DNA from: Paraphaeosphaeria minitans
Lineage: Eukaryota > Ascomycota > Dothideomycetes > Pleosporales > Didymosphaeriaceae
Length of the DNA stretch: 64,000 nucleotides
Direction of reading: 5' to 3'
NCBI GenBank assembly: GCA_015832175.1
Contig: WJXW01000007.1
Span: 1,054,001 to 1,118,000 of the forward strand
Below, piece after piece: positions 13,081 through 25,198 of the stretch. The stretch's first letter is position 1. Each line of letters begins with the position of its first letter. The notes under the pieces were generated by a model that saw only the letters and a program-made list of their open reading frames with translations, ran no database searches and was not told where the DNA came from. A program made the translations under genes and the position numbers.

Positions 13081-16000
13081 AAAAAGAAGAATAAGAAATA
13101 ACCTAAAAGAAAACTACGCTGTAGATAGATATAGATAGACTACCCTATTACAGCTTATAATAAACACTTTTAAAATAAATAATAAGTAAAATACTTTCCT
13201 CACCTTACGCTAAAGGGCAATAAATACTATAATATACTTATTAATAGAGACTATATGTAACTATACTAGTATACGTGTCTAAACTAAGACTATAAATACT
13301 ACTATATAGCTAAACGTTTAGACAGCTTTGCAAACTGCCCTATATAAAAAGTAATAATAGAACTACTAATTTAACTAGTATATAGGAACAGTAAAGACTG
13401 CGGGAGAAAAAATAGAAGAATATCCTTATAGGAGGAAGAAGAAAATAATCTACATAAGCTATATACTTAAGAATAACAATAGAAGCAGATGCTTAGAAAC
13501 GCATACTAGATACCTAAACTTAATTACGACCTATATAAATAGATATCTTTTTTAGGCTTAAACTTAGATAAGAAAACGCCTTTATTGAATTAAATACTAT
13601 AGTAAGTATAGCATTAGTTAAGCTACTAGTATAGCTTAAAAGAATATAGGCTTAAGCTTTTATAAACTTAGAAGTAGAAAGGAATTTTATATCTTATTAG
13701 ATAGTAAGACAAGTAGGATTTATAATATTAGAGAAAGACGTACCCTACATTGTTTATATCGCGAATAGATCCCTAATGCCTAAGACACTTTAGATATACT
13801 AGGAGGTCACTACTATAATAACAGTCTAAGGATATAGAGAGGAACTTACCTTAAATGTCTTACTAGGATCTAAGTATAAGTTAGTCTTAGGATTACCTTA
13901 GTTAATAATACACAACCTGTAGATTAACTAGGGTATAAAGAAAATATTATTTAAACACTATAATTATGTATTATAAGTAAAGCCTACGCATTAACTAAAA
14001 ATAATAGTAGATAAGGGAGTTATTAATAATATAATACTATAATAAATAGTTAAAAAACAGAAATACACTTTAGCAGACACTAGTAGAAACTACTAGGTTA
14101 AGAAGCATAAGAAGAAGGATAATAGCACACCCCTTACCTTACTAAAAGAGTATAGGAAATAGATACACATATTTATAGAAAAGAAAGGAAAAGCAAACCT
14201 ACCTAAATATTAACCCTAGGATCTTATAATAGACCTAGAAGAAGAAAAGACGCTACCCTTTAGACCACTATATAGTAAAATAGGAGAAGAACTCCTTAAA
14301 GAACGTAATTTTATTAAGATAAATCTTAAGAAAGGATATATATAACTATTAAAATTACTAGCAGTAAGTCCTTTTATATTTATTAAGAAAAAGGATAGAT
14401 TAGACAGACTATGCATTAACTACTAATAACTTAATAATATAATAATAAAGAACTAATATCTACTACTAAATATTATAAAGCTACGAGATCGACTATCTTA
14501 AGCTAAGATATTTATAATAATAGATCTAAGAGACAGTTACCACCTTATATAAATTAAGAGAGGTAAAGAATAGAAAACAGCGTTTTAATTACGCTATAGA
14601 CTATTTAAATACAAGGTTATGCCTTTTAGACTTATAAACGCACTAGCAGCTTTTATAGCACTTATTAATAACGTACTCTACAAATATCTAGACATATTTA
14701 TTATCGCTTATATAGATAATATCCTCGTCTTTTCTAAAAACAAATTAGACCACACTAAGCACGTATAGATAGTATTAGAAGCACTAGACAAAGTATGCCT
14801 TTGTATTAAACTTAAGAAATATAAGTTTAACGTTAAATAACTTAAATTCCTAATACACATTATTACTATAGAAGGAATTAAGATAGCACTAAGTAAAGTT
14901 AAATACATTAAGAACTAGCTAATACTAAAAACAGCTAAGAACATCTAAGAATTCTTAGAATTCTATAGATTTAACTAACAATTTATCTAAAATTACGCAA
15001 AAGTTATAATACCTTTAATAAATTTTATAAAGAAGGACGTACCCTTTAAATAGACAAATAAGTGTAGAATGTCATTCTAACTCCTTAAGATAGTATGTAT
15101 TATAGAACTTATCCTTATTTATTTTAGAAGCAATAAACTACTACGCTTTAAAATAGACGCTAGCAATCTTACACTAGGCGCCTACGCTAAATAAGAATGT
15201 AATAGTAAATAGCACCTAATTACCTACTACTTATGCAAATTTAATAACGCCAAAACACAATATAACATATATAATAAAGAGCTCTACGCTATTATTAAAG
15301 CCTTAAAGCACTAGAGGATTTATACACTTAGTTACTTAACGCTAGAAATCTATATAGATTATAAGAACCTTCTAAAGTTCACAACAACAAAAGAACTTAC
15401 GCTATAATAATAAAGATAGTTATAGACTACTAGGTAGTATAAGTTTAAAATCATTTATGTAGCTAGAAAAGAAAATAGTAGAGCAGACGCTCTTAGCTAA
15501 TAAAGTAATCTAGTAGGAGAAAAGGTAAAAACCTTCTCTGTAATCCTTCGCAAAGCCAAAGATAGATCTCTAGAACTAATAGTAGAACTAAATTAAATTT
15601 TAGTAATTAACTAAGAAGTTCTAGAACATTTACAGACTAAGATTATCTAATAATACTATAATAACTCTATATACAGACACCTAGGTATCACAAAAATAAT
15701 AGAACTTATCTAAAGGAATTACACCTTTAAAGGAATTAAGGAAGCTGTAATAACTTATATCTATAAATGTGTAGAATGCTAGAGAAACAAATATAGTATA
15801 TATCTTAAATATAGAGAGATGTAAGTGATTAGAATACTAACAGTACTATAAAAAGACATTACTATAGATTTTGTTACAGGAATTCTAAACTCTAAGGATC
15901 TAATAATAGGAATTAAATATAATAGTATACTAGTAATAGTCTACTAACTAACTAAATATGTTAAGCTTATTTTATGCCTTAAAAGAATAATAGTAAAGGA

Positions 16001-17413
16001 ACTCGCCTTTCTTATCCTAGACTAACTAATTAGACACTATAGAATCCTAAAAACAATTATTAGCAATAGAGACAAGCTCTTTATGTTAAATTATTAGATA
16101 ACGCTTATAGCCCTACTTAGAATAAGACGAAAGCTATTAATAGCTTACTATCTATAAATAGATAGATAGATAGAACGTATAAACTAAACTATAGAAACGT
16201 ACCTACGCATTTACTACAACAGTTAGAAAAATAACTAGGTTTTATTACTACCTATAGCACAGTTAGCCTATAATAACAAAGTATTAGCAGCATTAGGATA
16301 TATACTGTTCTATATAAACTATAGAAGACACCCACATCTCTTTAATTAACAATTTCCTACAACAATTAAAGCAAAAAAAGCTATAGATATAGTAGAAAAT
16401 ATAAAGAAAATACACTAATAACTCTAAGAGAATCTTAAGAAAGCTTAGTAGTAATTAATTTTATACTAAAACTAAAAACAAAAAATAGCACCTTAGCTAA
16501 AAAAGGGGGATAAAGTATATCTACTTATAAAGAACCTTTAAACTTAGAAGAAGAAAAACAAGAAACTAGATTATATTAAGGTTAAACTATTTTACATTTC
16601 TAAGCAAATATTACTAGTAAACTATAAGTTAGAACTACCGCTAGATGTAAAGATACACCTAGTATTCCACATATTACTACTAGAACTAGTAGACCCTAAT
16701 ACACTAGTTAGAACCGCCTTCTACTACAGAACTAAGGAAGAAAATAAATTTAAGGTTAAAAGAATTCTAGAATATAATTAGCATAGTAACACGTATCTTG
16801 TTAAGTAGAAAGGTTACTTACATAGCAAAAACACTTAAGAACTAGAGAACTACCTAGGAAACTATTAATAAAAGATTAAAGAATTCTACTAACAACCTAC
16901 ATAGTATAATAATATTTGTACCTAAGATAGTAAAGGTACTAGATTATTCTAGAATTCTAATAAGAAATCCTTAAAAGCACTATATATTGTAAGGGATAAG
17001 AAGGGACCTAAAGAAGTCTTATTAACTACTAGATTAATAGCCTTATAAGATTTAGCCTCCTTAATATTCTTTTCCTTAACTACTATTATATCTTTAGTAT
17101 ACTTATCTAGTAAGTCTATTTACTAACGCAGCTAATCTTTATATATACGTATAACCTATAATTTCTCTAACGCCTCTTTATAGGCCTTAAATATAGCCTC
17201 CTACGTTTCTCTTAACTCTTTTATTTATACACGCAATTTCTCTTTCTCTACTAACAAACGCTTAAACTTAGACTCTAAAACGCGTATATCGCAACGTTAA
17301 CCTTAATAGACACATTTCTTACATTTTCTAGACTAAACGTGAACCTTATAAATATAGTTATATTTTATACATATTAAGCATTTCTTAACTATAACTTCGC
17401 TGAAGGAGTTAAT
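13081..17413 (+). mobile_element. Gypsy copy A, gag-pol and 3' tail, RIP-degraded
   Basis: This continues gag from 5,857. The forward reading gives a lysine-rich gag and an RT domain at about 14,230-14,900 whose catalytic box reads YIDNILVF near 14,708, so the second Asp codon has become Asn. RNase H follows near 15,150, then integrase at about 15,650-16,350 and a chromodomain near 16,740-16,830. The frame is broken by many TAA/TAG codons. Two short minus-strand open stretches at 14,216-14,416 and 14,708-14,908 are shadows of RT. The tail (16,900-17,413) codes on the opposite strand and is interrupted at TTAAT (17,409-17,413) by another element; it resumes at 24,622. Confidence 0.85.
16930..17413 (-). 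pseudogene. Antisense zinc-knuckle/coiled-coil ORF in the Gypsy 3' tail (copy A), degraded
   Basis: The minus strand gives one coherent reading with in-frame cysteines at 17,378-17,380, 17,369-17,371, 17,321-17,323, 17,312-17,314 and 17,291-17,293, a C-x2-C-x15-C-x2-C-x6-C pattern (SRKCKKCVY, then RCD). A heptad-like charged stretch follows (LESKFKRLLVEKEKLRV, then IKELRET), and an acidic/polar tail continues to about 16,930. The upstream part of the frame lies beyond the insertion, at 24,622-24,770. It resembles the antisense reading frame in copy B (4,440-4,860) only in its cysteine core. Known fungal predicted proteins next to Gypsy elements share this layout; this is a memory-based family assignment without a search. 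Confidence 0.6.
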
Positions 17414-17605
17414 TGTGATGGGCTGGGGCTATGCCCTAGCCTTTAGAAGGATCTTAAGGAAAGGAACTACTCTAAAGAAGTAGACCTACTAAGGAAAACT
17501 CTTCTTATAAGCAGCACACCCCCCTATAGAGACTTAATACCTAGAATTTATCCTTTACATTTAGTACTTATAGTTCTATTTACTCTCTAAGGCTAGCCTA
17601 TAACA
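17414..17605 (+). repeat. 5' LTR (192 bp) of the second-family Gypsy element
   Basis: It starts TGTGATGGGCTGGGGC and ends GCCTATAACA. It is preceded by TTAAT and matches 24,425-24,616. Confidence 0.92.
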
Positions 17606-20600
17606 TTAAATTCTAAGTCTTCTAAAAAAGAGTTGTTTAAAGGAATAAAGAAACGTAATAGAGTCTAGAATAACCTACTAATAAATGCCTCTAATATTGC
17701 TAAGTTAGTAGAATAACTACAGAACTTAATTACTACTAGAGACAAAGACTACTCTACTATATAAATACTACAACTCTAGAATAAAAAGCTGCGTAAGCTC
17801 TTTATACGCTAATAGGCCTACGCTAGCACTACCTTAGGCCTATCTACCTCTACTATAGGGGGCAGATCCTTATTTACTAGTATAGACTAGCTAATTCTAC
17901 AGCGTAAACCGCTCCTAAGCCTAACTAAATTTAAGGGCTTAAAGGCCTAGTTTAGAGCCTAGAAGGTTATAATAAATTATAAGCTCTAGACTAATAAGTA
18001 GTTTATTAGCTCCCCCTAAAAAGAATAGGCGCTAATATAGAACTACTTAGATAATAGTTCTTAAAACACAGTAGCAGCCTTCTACTAAGCTAGAGGAGTA
18101 GATAGCTAGTTTAACCTATAGATATTTATATAGTACCTTACCTTCGTGTACGCTAATAAATACGCCTAGTAGAAGGCTAAAGCACGCTTTAATATAATTA
18201 GGTAAGACCTTAGGAAGAGCTTCTCTAACTTTTATATCCGCTTTAAACAAACCTTAGTAGAGGTAGGCGGCGGCTAGTAGAGTAACACTAAAAAACTATA
18301 TAAGTTACGCTACGCAATCTAGTATAATATTTATATAGTTACCCTTAACTACGGCGTTCCTAAAGGGGACTATAACGCGGCTATTACTAGGTTTTTATAG
18401 ATTACAGTAGATCTTAAAATAGAGGCCCTAGAAAACAAGCTTACTATTTAAGCTACCTCTTATAAGAGTAGCTAGCCCCCTTTTAAAAATAGTAATAGTA
18501 ATATCTATATAACTCCTATAGCAGCGTTAACCTTAACTTAGCCTTAAGCTAGTGGGGAGGTAGGTAAGTAGTGCCTAAACTAGATACCTAAATATATCTT
18601 CTAGTAACACTAGAATATAGGCGTGTGCACTTACTATAGTAAGCCTAACTATATAGCTAGAGCCTATTTTAATATAATTTTACTTTAGGCAATTATAACC
18701 TAACTTTAGTATAGTAAGACAAATATCTAGTTAAGAAAAGAGTAGCCCCTAGTCTAGCGCTAACGTAGGGGCTAAGCGTAATAGTATTAATAGAGGTATA
18801 ATTAAGGTAAGCTGCGATAGTTAGAGTGGCTAGGGCTAGGATAAGTATAAATAGGCCTACTTCTACTTTTTACGTCTTTCTTAATAGTATATAGTATATA
18901 GAGGTCCTAATTAATATAGAGTGTAAATGTTTTATAGTAATTAGCTCTAAGCTAGTAGATTTGCTCTTACTATAGTGTATTATAATTTTAGTCTAAAAGC
19001 TAGAATAGGCTGCTAGATTATTACTATAGACGCTTATTATAGAGATAGTAGTAGTACCTTATAATATATCTAGATAGTAATAGACCCTTTACGCTTATAT
19101 AATCCCTAACCTCTACTAGAATATAATCCTAAGGGCCCCTTAGCTAGCTAAGTTTAAAATAGTAGTAGATGTCTATAGTAGTAAAATTATAATTAGGGCG
19201 GCTAGGGGTCTTATCGCCCTTAATATTTAGGTAGTAAAAAGGTAGGGCCTTCTTACTATGCTTATAGATAAGAAGGATAACGTAATACCCTTTAATACTC
19301 TAGATAAAGACTAGAAAGGGGTATTCTTAACTTTACTCTAGAATATTACCTAGATACTTATAATAACACTTCTTTATATAGTAGAATCCCTACCCCCCTA
19401 TAACGTAGCAGGGCTAGGCTTTACTAAAAATAGTAGGACTCTCTCCTTAGAACTAGTAGAGTACGCCGCTATCTTTAATAAGACTAAGGTATCTAGTCTC
19501 TTACTACACTAGGGCATATTAGACTACTATATCTACTTAAAGTAGACCCTAAGTAGCTCTTTCTTAAAACTACTTTAGGGCCTACTATATAGCATATTTA
19601 AAGATTAGCTAGTAGAACGATAGCGCTAACTTATAGAACTTATAAATAAGGGCTAAATATAAGCTAGCTCTTTTTTAGTAGGTGCTCTAGTCCTTCTAGC
19701 CCTAAAGCTTAAAAGGAAATAGCGCCTATATATTAACTATTAGGAGATTAACGCGATCTCTAAGCTAGATTAGTACTTTTTTCTACTTATTAAAAAGATA
19801 CTGCGTACCCTCTCCTAGACTACTTAGTTTATAAAAGTAGATATCTACGCTACCTTCTATAAGCTATAAGTTATAGAGGAGGAAGAATACTACACTATAT
19901 TTTATACCTAGTTTAGCCTTTTTAAGTGGTTAGTAGTCCTATTTAGACTAACTAGGGCACCTACTATATTTTAGCGCTATATTAATAGCGCTCTAAAACA
20001 TATTCTAGGCGATATATATATAGCTTACCTAGATAATGTCCTTATCTATATAATAGGGCCCCTACACTAATACTAGGACTATATACAATAAGTGCTAGGA
20101 CTCGTATAAGAAGCTAAACTATATATAGACTTAGGAAAATATAAATTCGCGATAATAGAGGTTAGGTACCTAGGGTATTTTATTATAGTAGGTAAGGCTA
20201 TTTACTCTAATCTAGTAAAAATATAAGTAATTAATTAATAAGACACCTCTTCTATAGTGCGTATAGTCTACTACTTTATTAGCTTTACTAACTTCTATTA
20301 TAACTTTCTTCTCTAATTCTCTAAGTAGGCTGCACCCCTATATATCCTTACTAAGAAAGGGGTCCTGCTTTAATAGGGCCTTAGGGAATAAGAGGCCTTT
20401 TAGGCCCTAAAGGATATATTTATATAGGGCCCTATTCTAGCGCTCTAGAACCTAGAGCGCAATACGCTAGTAGAGGTAGACTACTTAGGTAGCGCTACTA
20501 GGGCCTACCTCTCTTAACGTATTAAGGGAATCTAGCACTTTATAGCCTACTACTTTATAGCCCTAACACTAGCCTAGTAGAACTATACAATTCACGACAA

Positions 20601-23600
20601 AGAGCTATTTATAATTATATAGGCCCTATAAGTATAGAAACTAGAACTAATAGGAGTAGCGCGCGCTTTTAAGATCCTAATAGACTATAAAAACCTTAAA
20701 TACTTTATAAAGATCTAAGAATTAAGTAAGCGCTAGCACTAGTAGTTAGAGTTACTTTCTGCCTTTTACTTCTACCTCCGCTACTAGTCTAGATTCTAGA
20801 TAGCTAGACTAAACGCACTAAGCTAGTATAAGTAGAATATAGCCTAGTAAATAAAAATAAACGCCCTACTAATAGTGCCTAGAACTATTTAGGCTGCCTT
20901 AGTGTAAACGTAATCTTTAATAGCGCTAGTAGGGGCCTAGATCTTTACTAACACATATCTATAGGCACTCTAGAACGTAGCTATAGTAGAGTCTCCCCCC
21001 CTACTATATTAGGCTTAAGGTAGTGCGCTATAATAACTATATATTTTCTATAGTAGCTACTACCTTTTAATAAATTAGGGACTATATAATTAGTGCATAT
21101 AGGTCCTTTCTATAGTAAGGAGTCTTTTAGGTCCTAGCTTAGGAATCTTTTACTACTACTATTATACAGCGCGTATATAAGTTTCTAGTTATAGGCTATC
21201 TTAGGAAGAACTCTATATTTAAGATTATTTACTAGAATTACTACTAGGACAATATATCTAAAGACGTTACCTAATTTATACGTAATTACTACTACGTAGG
21301 AGTGTATATAGACTAGTAAAAGTAGTAAGATCTCCTATAGCTACTTCTAATTATAAACTAGTACTAGGCGCAACTCTTAATAGATTTTATAGTAGACCTC
21401 CCCTAGGCCTCTATAGCAGCACTGTAATACCTACTTATAATTACTAATAGGCTGTTAAAGTATATATAACTAGAAGCTATAACTTTTATATTAGTAGAGC
21501 ACTATATAGCCTACTTCTATAATGTATAGTAGTAGTTCTATAGCTTCTTTACCTTACTAATTATAGACAGAAGCTTAGACTAGCTAGGGAAGTTCTAGAC
21601 TACACTATGTAAATTAACTAAAATAAAATAACTCCTTTCTACAGTATACTACCCCTAGACTAACAGTAGTATAGAGAGGGTAAACTAAGAGATACTCTTA
21701 GTTCTCTATATTATAGTTAACTTTAAATAGATAAACTGGCTGGACTGCCTCTTAGCCTACTAGCTTATATTAAATAATAGATTATTTACTGCTATAGGCC
21801 TAAGCCTAAACTTTCTACTAAATAGATATTATATTAATCTCTTTAAGAGAATCCCTTTACTAGTAGAGTCTAGCTATACTCCTACTAGGAGAGTAAAGCA
21901 CTTCCTAGACTACTTTAAAAAAGGGATAGCTTTAGCCTAGGCTACTATTATATATAGACAGTAGTACACTATAAAGGCTATAAACTATACCTACTACCCT
22001 ATAGAGCAATTCTAAGTTAGAGATAAGATATAGTTCTTACTACGTAATATAAAAACTAACTAGCTAAAGAAGAAACTTAACTAGCTTAAGGTTAAGTATA
22101 CTATAATAGCTATACTATTTCTATTTATAGTAATACTAGACCTGCCTAGTAATCTCTATAAGACTATCTACGTTAACCTCTTTAAGCGAGCGGTAGATAA
22201 TCCCCTACCTAGTTAGACTTAGGCTAATACCTAGCTAGGCCTAGTTCTAGAGCTAAAAGAAGCGGACTTAGACCTACGTAAATAGAAAGTAGAGGAGGTC
22301 CTACATATTAAGAACGCCTAGGGTAAATAATAATAGGCGCTAGTAAAATAAACTAGATAGATATTGCTAACTTAGGTACTAGTTAAAAATATTATAGATA
22401 CTATAGCTCTAGACTGCTTTAAGGCCGCCTAGGGGGACTATAGGTATAATAATAGTCCTATTCAGCCTATAGAGAAGAACATATAAATATTACAAAAGAA
22501 GCTATAATAGGTATTTAAAAATTTATTCCCCTACTAATTTAGTAGAGGCGCTATTTATCTAAAAACTACTAAAGGCTATTAGCCCTAGGGTTATAATGCC
22601 TAAAGCAGCACTAGAGTGACACTAAGTAGGAATAAAGGGGGGCTATAATAACTATATTACTCTTCGCACTAGTAGTAGCAGTAGCTAAAAGGGTGTGCTA
22701 AGCTAGCCCTAGATAAAGACTTAGGTAGAGTTACTCTATAAGGCTCTTAATATAGGTTAAAGGATATACACTATTAAACTAGGGCTGCTAAAAGAGTAAG
22801 GTAGTGTTAGCTAGGAGCTATCCTAAGTTACTTTATAATAGTAGTAAGTAGGTTAGTAGTCTACGCTTAGGTCTAGGTTATCTTATTTAGGCGCTAGCCT
22901 ATACTCTCTTTAGATCGCTAGATATAATTTCCTATATTATTTATCTACCTTACTATATTATTAGCTAACACTACTAGATTCTAATTATAGTTACTACTAC
23001 GCTAGGCTAGAGTTATCTAGAGTAAAAGTGCTACTAAAGCTATATTTATACTAGGGAGGGCGACTACTATTCTATTACTACGCTAAAGTAAGGGTATAGC
23101 GGGGGAGCCTAGCTTCTAGATTAGGCTAGAGTTCTTAAGCGCTAAGTTTAGGTACTACTTATACTACTAGGCTAAGTAGTAGAACTTTGCTATAAAGGTA
23201 GGTAGCGTCCTAGTTATAGGCTTCTAAGGGTTAGTGCTATACGTTTTAGAATTATAGATATATAAATTACTATTAACCTAGTCTTACTCTATATATTTAA
23301 TCTAGAGGCGCAGAGCCCGCCTTAGGCCTAGGTTATTAGTAAAGGGGGTAGAATTGTACTAGTAGGTAGCCTTAGTATAATAGTAGGCGCTATAAGAGCG
23401 GCTCTAGAATAGTTAATAGCTATATAAACATTAACAATAGTCTAGAATATAAAACTATAGACTTACTCTACGCGCCTAAGCTGCCTTAGGCGCCTAATAT
23501 ATTTAATATATATAAGGCCTATATTAGGATTAGCTAGCTCTTTATCTAAGCTATCTTCTTAAAAGACTATACTTTTAGTAACACAGAGCTACTTTAAAGT

Positions 23601-24424
23601 ATAAGTAAGAGTAATAGAGTTAGGGTAATTAGCTAGCACACGCCTTTTAGAGGTTATAAAAAGGCAAAGGTAATTACTACTATTAGACTACTATATAGGT
23701 ATATTAAGGCTCTAGAGAATCTCTTCTATTTTAGCATTATTAATCTCCTCCTTAGTGTACGCATAGCTAGGCTTAGTAAGGCGCTAGTTTAGGTTTAAAA
23801 AGTTATTACTACTACTACTACTACTAGAACTAAAAATATCTACTAAGGTGGCGCTATCTTAGAGGCTATTATTAATAATATTAACATTAGCTATAGCTAT
23901 AAACAGAACGCTAAAGAAAAGGGCTAAAAGGCTAATAAGAGTATAGGAGTGTATAGCGTAGGAATAGAAGAGAGACTAGATTAGGGCTAGAAGAAGGTAA
24001 GAATAGAGGTAGTTATAGATAGTTAAGGAAGTTAGAATAGGCGTAAGTTAGAGTTAGTATAAGAAAGAGAAAGTAGAGAAGAGAAGAAAAAAGGTAAAGT
24101 AACGTAGATATAAGGAGACTATAATAGTAACACACTACTAAAGTAACAGATATATAATAATTATATTAGAAAGGGCAGGAGCGCTGTCCTATCGCCTTAT
24201 AATAATAAGGTAAATAAACAAACTGCTTAATAAGGACCTTCGCCCTAAGACTGCCTTAGGGCCGCCTCTATACTATAAGGGAACTCTTACTAAAACAATA
24301 ACAAGTTCCTAATAGAAGAATAATACCTATAACACTACTGCCTTACTATAGCATAATACTTCTAAGATCTCTAAGGCTTACCTTATAACTACGAGACGTT
24401 TTAAACTAAGTAAGGTCTAGAGTA

Positions 24425-24616
24425 TGTAATAGGCTAGGGCTATGCCCTAGCCTTTAGAAGGATTTTAAGGAAAGGAACTACCCTAAAAAAGTAAACCTAC
24501 TAAGGAAAACTCTTCTTATAAGTAGCACACCCCCCTATAGAGACTTAATGCCTAGAATTCATTCTTTATATTTGGCACTTACAGTTCTATTCACTCTCTA
24601 AGGCTAGCCCATAATA
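24425..24616 (+). repeat. 3' LTR (192 bp) of the second-family Gypsy element
   Basis: It starts TGTAATAGGCTAGGGC and ends GCCCATAATA, followed by TTAAT. Most differences from the 5' LTR are transitions, G-to-A on this strand. Confidence 0.92.
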
Positions 24617-24621
24617 TTAAT

Positions 24622-25198
24622 AAAATTAGTTAGATAATAGTAATAAGTAGTGCTAGGCTTAGAAGGTTGTTAGGGTATAATATAAGTAGGCTAACGCTAC
24701 TTATAACGCGGGGCGAGCTCTAGTTATAACTAGGCATAAAATATAGTTATATAATTTAGGAACAAATCCTAGTAAGGAGGGAGATAATATTAAGATCTAA
24801 AGGCTAGGCCTTCTAAGATCTTTATATATATCTACATTTATTATATAAGTGGCATAGTATAAAAGGTTATATGACCTAATTAGTGTAATTAGAGCGCTAA
24901 GACAACTAATTAGACTAAGGACTTAATATACTAAGCAACTAATTAGTACTTAATTAGTTTAATTAGAGCAATTAGTCCACTAATTACTTAAGGTATATAG
25001 GAACGCAAGGATAGGCTCTCTATACTTATGTTTAATCTGTTTATTAATCTATCGTTTAGATTCTAGTAAACTAAATTATTAACTTATTACACTTCGCAAG
25101 ATACTATTATATTAACAAGACCTTCCACCTTCTGTAAGTACTCCTGCCCAAGAACTAACCTTAACCCTTTAGGACTAGCTACCCTCTTAGATTTAACA
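24622..25198 (+). mobile_element. Gypsy copy A, end of tail and 3' LTR
   Basis: This resumes the tail interrupted at 17,413. A purine tract (AGTAAGGAGGGAGA) ends at 24,784, followed by an LTR at 24,785-25,198 (414 bp) that starts TAATATTAAGATCTAAA and ends TTAGATTTAACA. Its last ~190 bp match the LTR at 5,009-5,480. Its U3 is different and holds many AATTAG motifs. TACAC (25,199-25,203) should be the 3' target duplication; the partner would lie outside the window. Confidence 0.78.

Larger units (their letters stand above)
17414..24616 (+). mobile_element. Complete Ty3/Gypsy-like LTR retrotransposon of a second family, RIP-inactivated (7,203 bp)
   Basis: It is flanked by 192-bp LTRs and the target duplication TTAAT (17,409-17,413 and 24,617-24,621). 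The forward reading gives gag at about 17,640-18,760 with a knuckle-like CTYYSKPNYIAR near 18,630. A protease-like stretch (VLINIECKC) lies near 18,905. RT lies at about 19,640-20,250 with YLDNVLIY near 20,027, then RNase H near 20,480-20,720. Integrase lies at about 21,180-22,000 and a chromodomain-like stretch (VEEVLHIKNAQ) near 22,290. Stops are of the RIP type. About 1.9 kb follows between the chromodomain and the 3' LTR, part of which (23,640-24,420) keeps a coherent forward frame of unknown function. It interrupts the tail of Gypsy copy A and is therefore younger. Confidence 0.9.

Noticed and set aside
14216..14908. Two 66-codon minus-strand open frames in the AT-rich block
   Set aside because: They lie exactly opposite the Gypsy reverse transcriptase reading and are low-complexity shadows; RIP favours stops on the coding strand.
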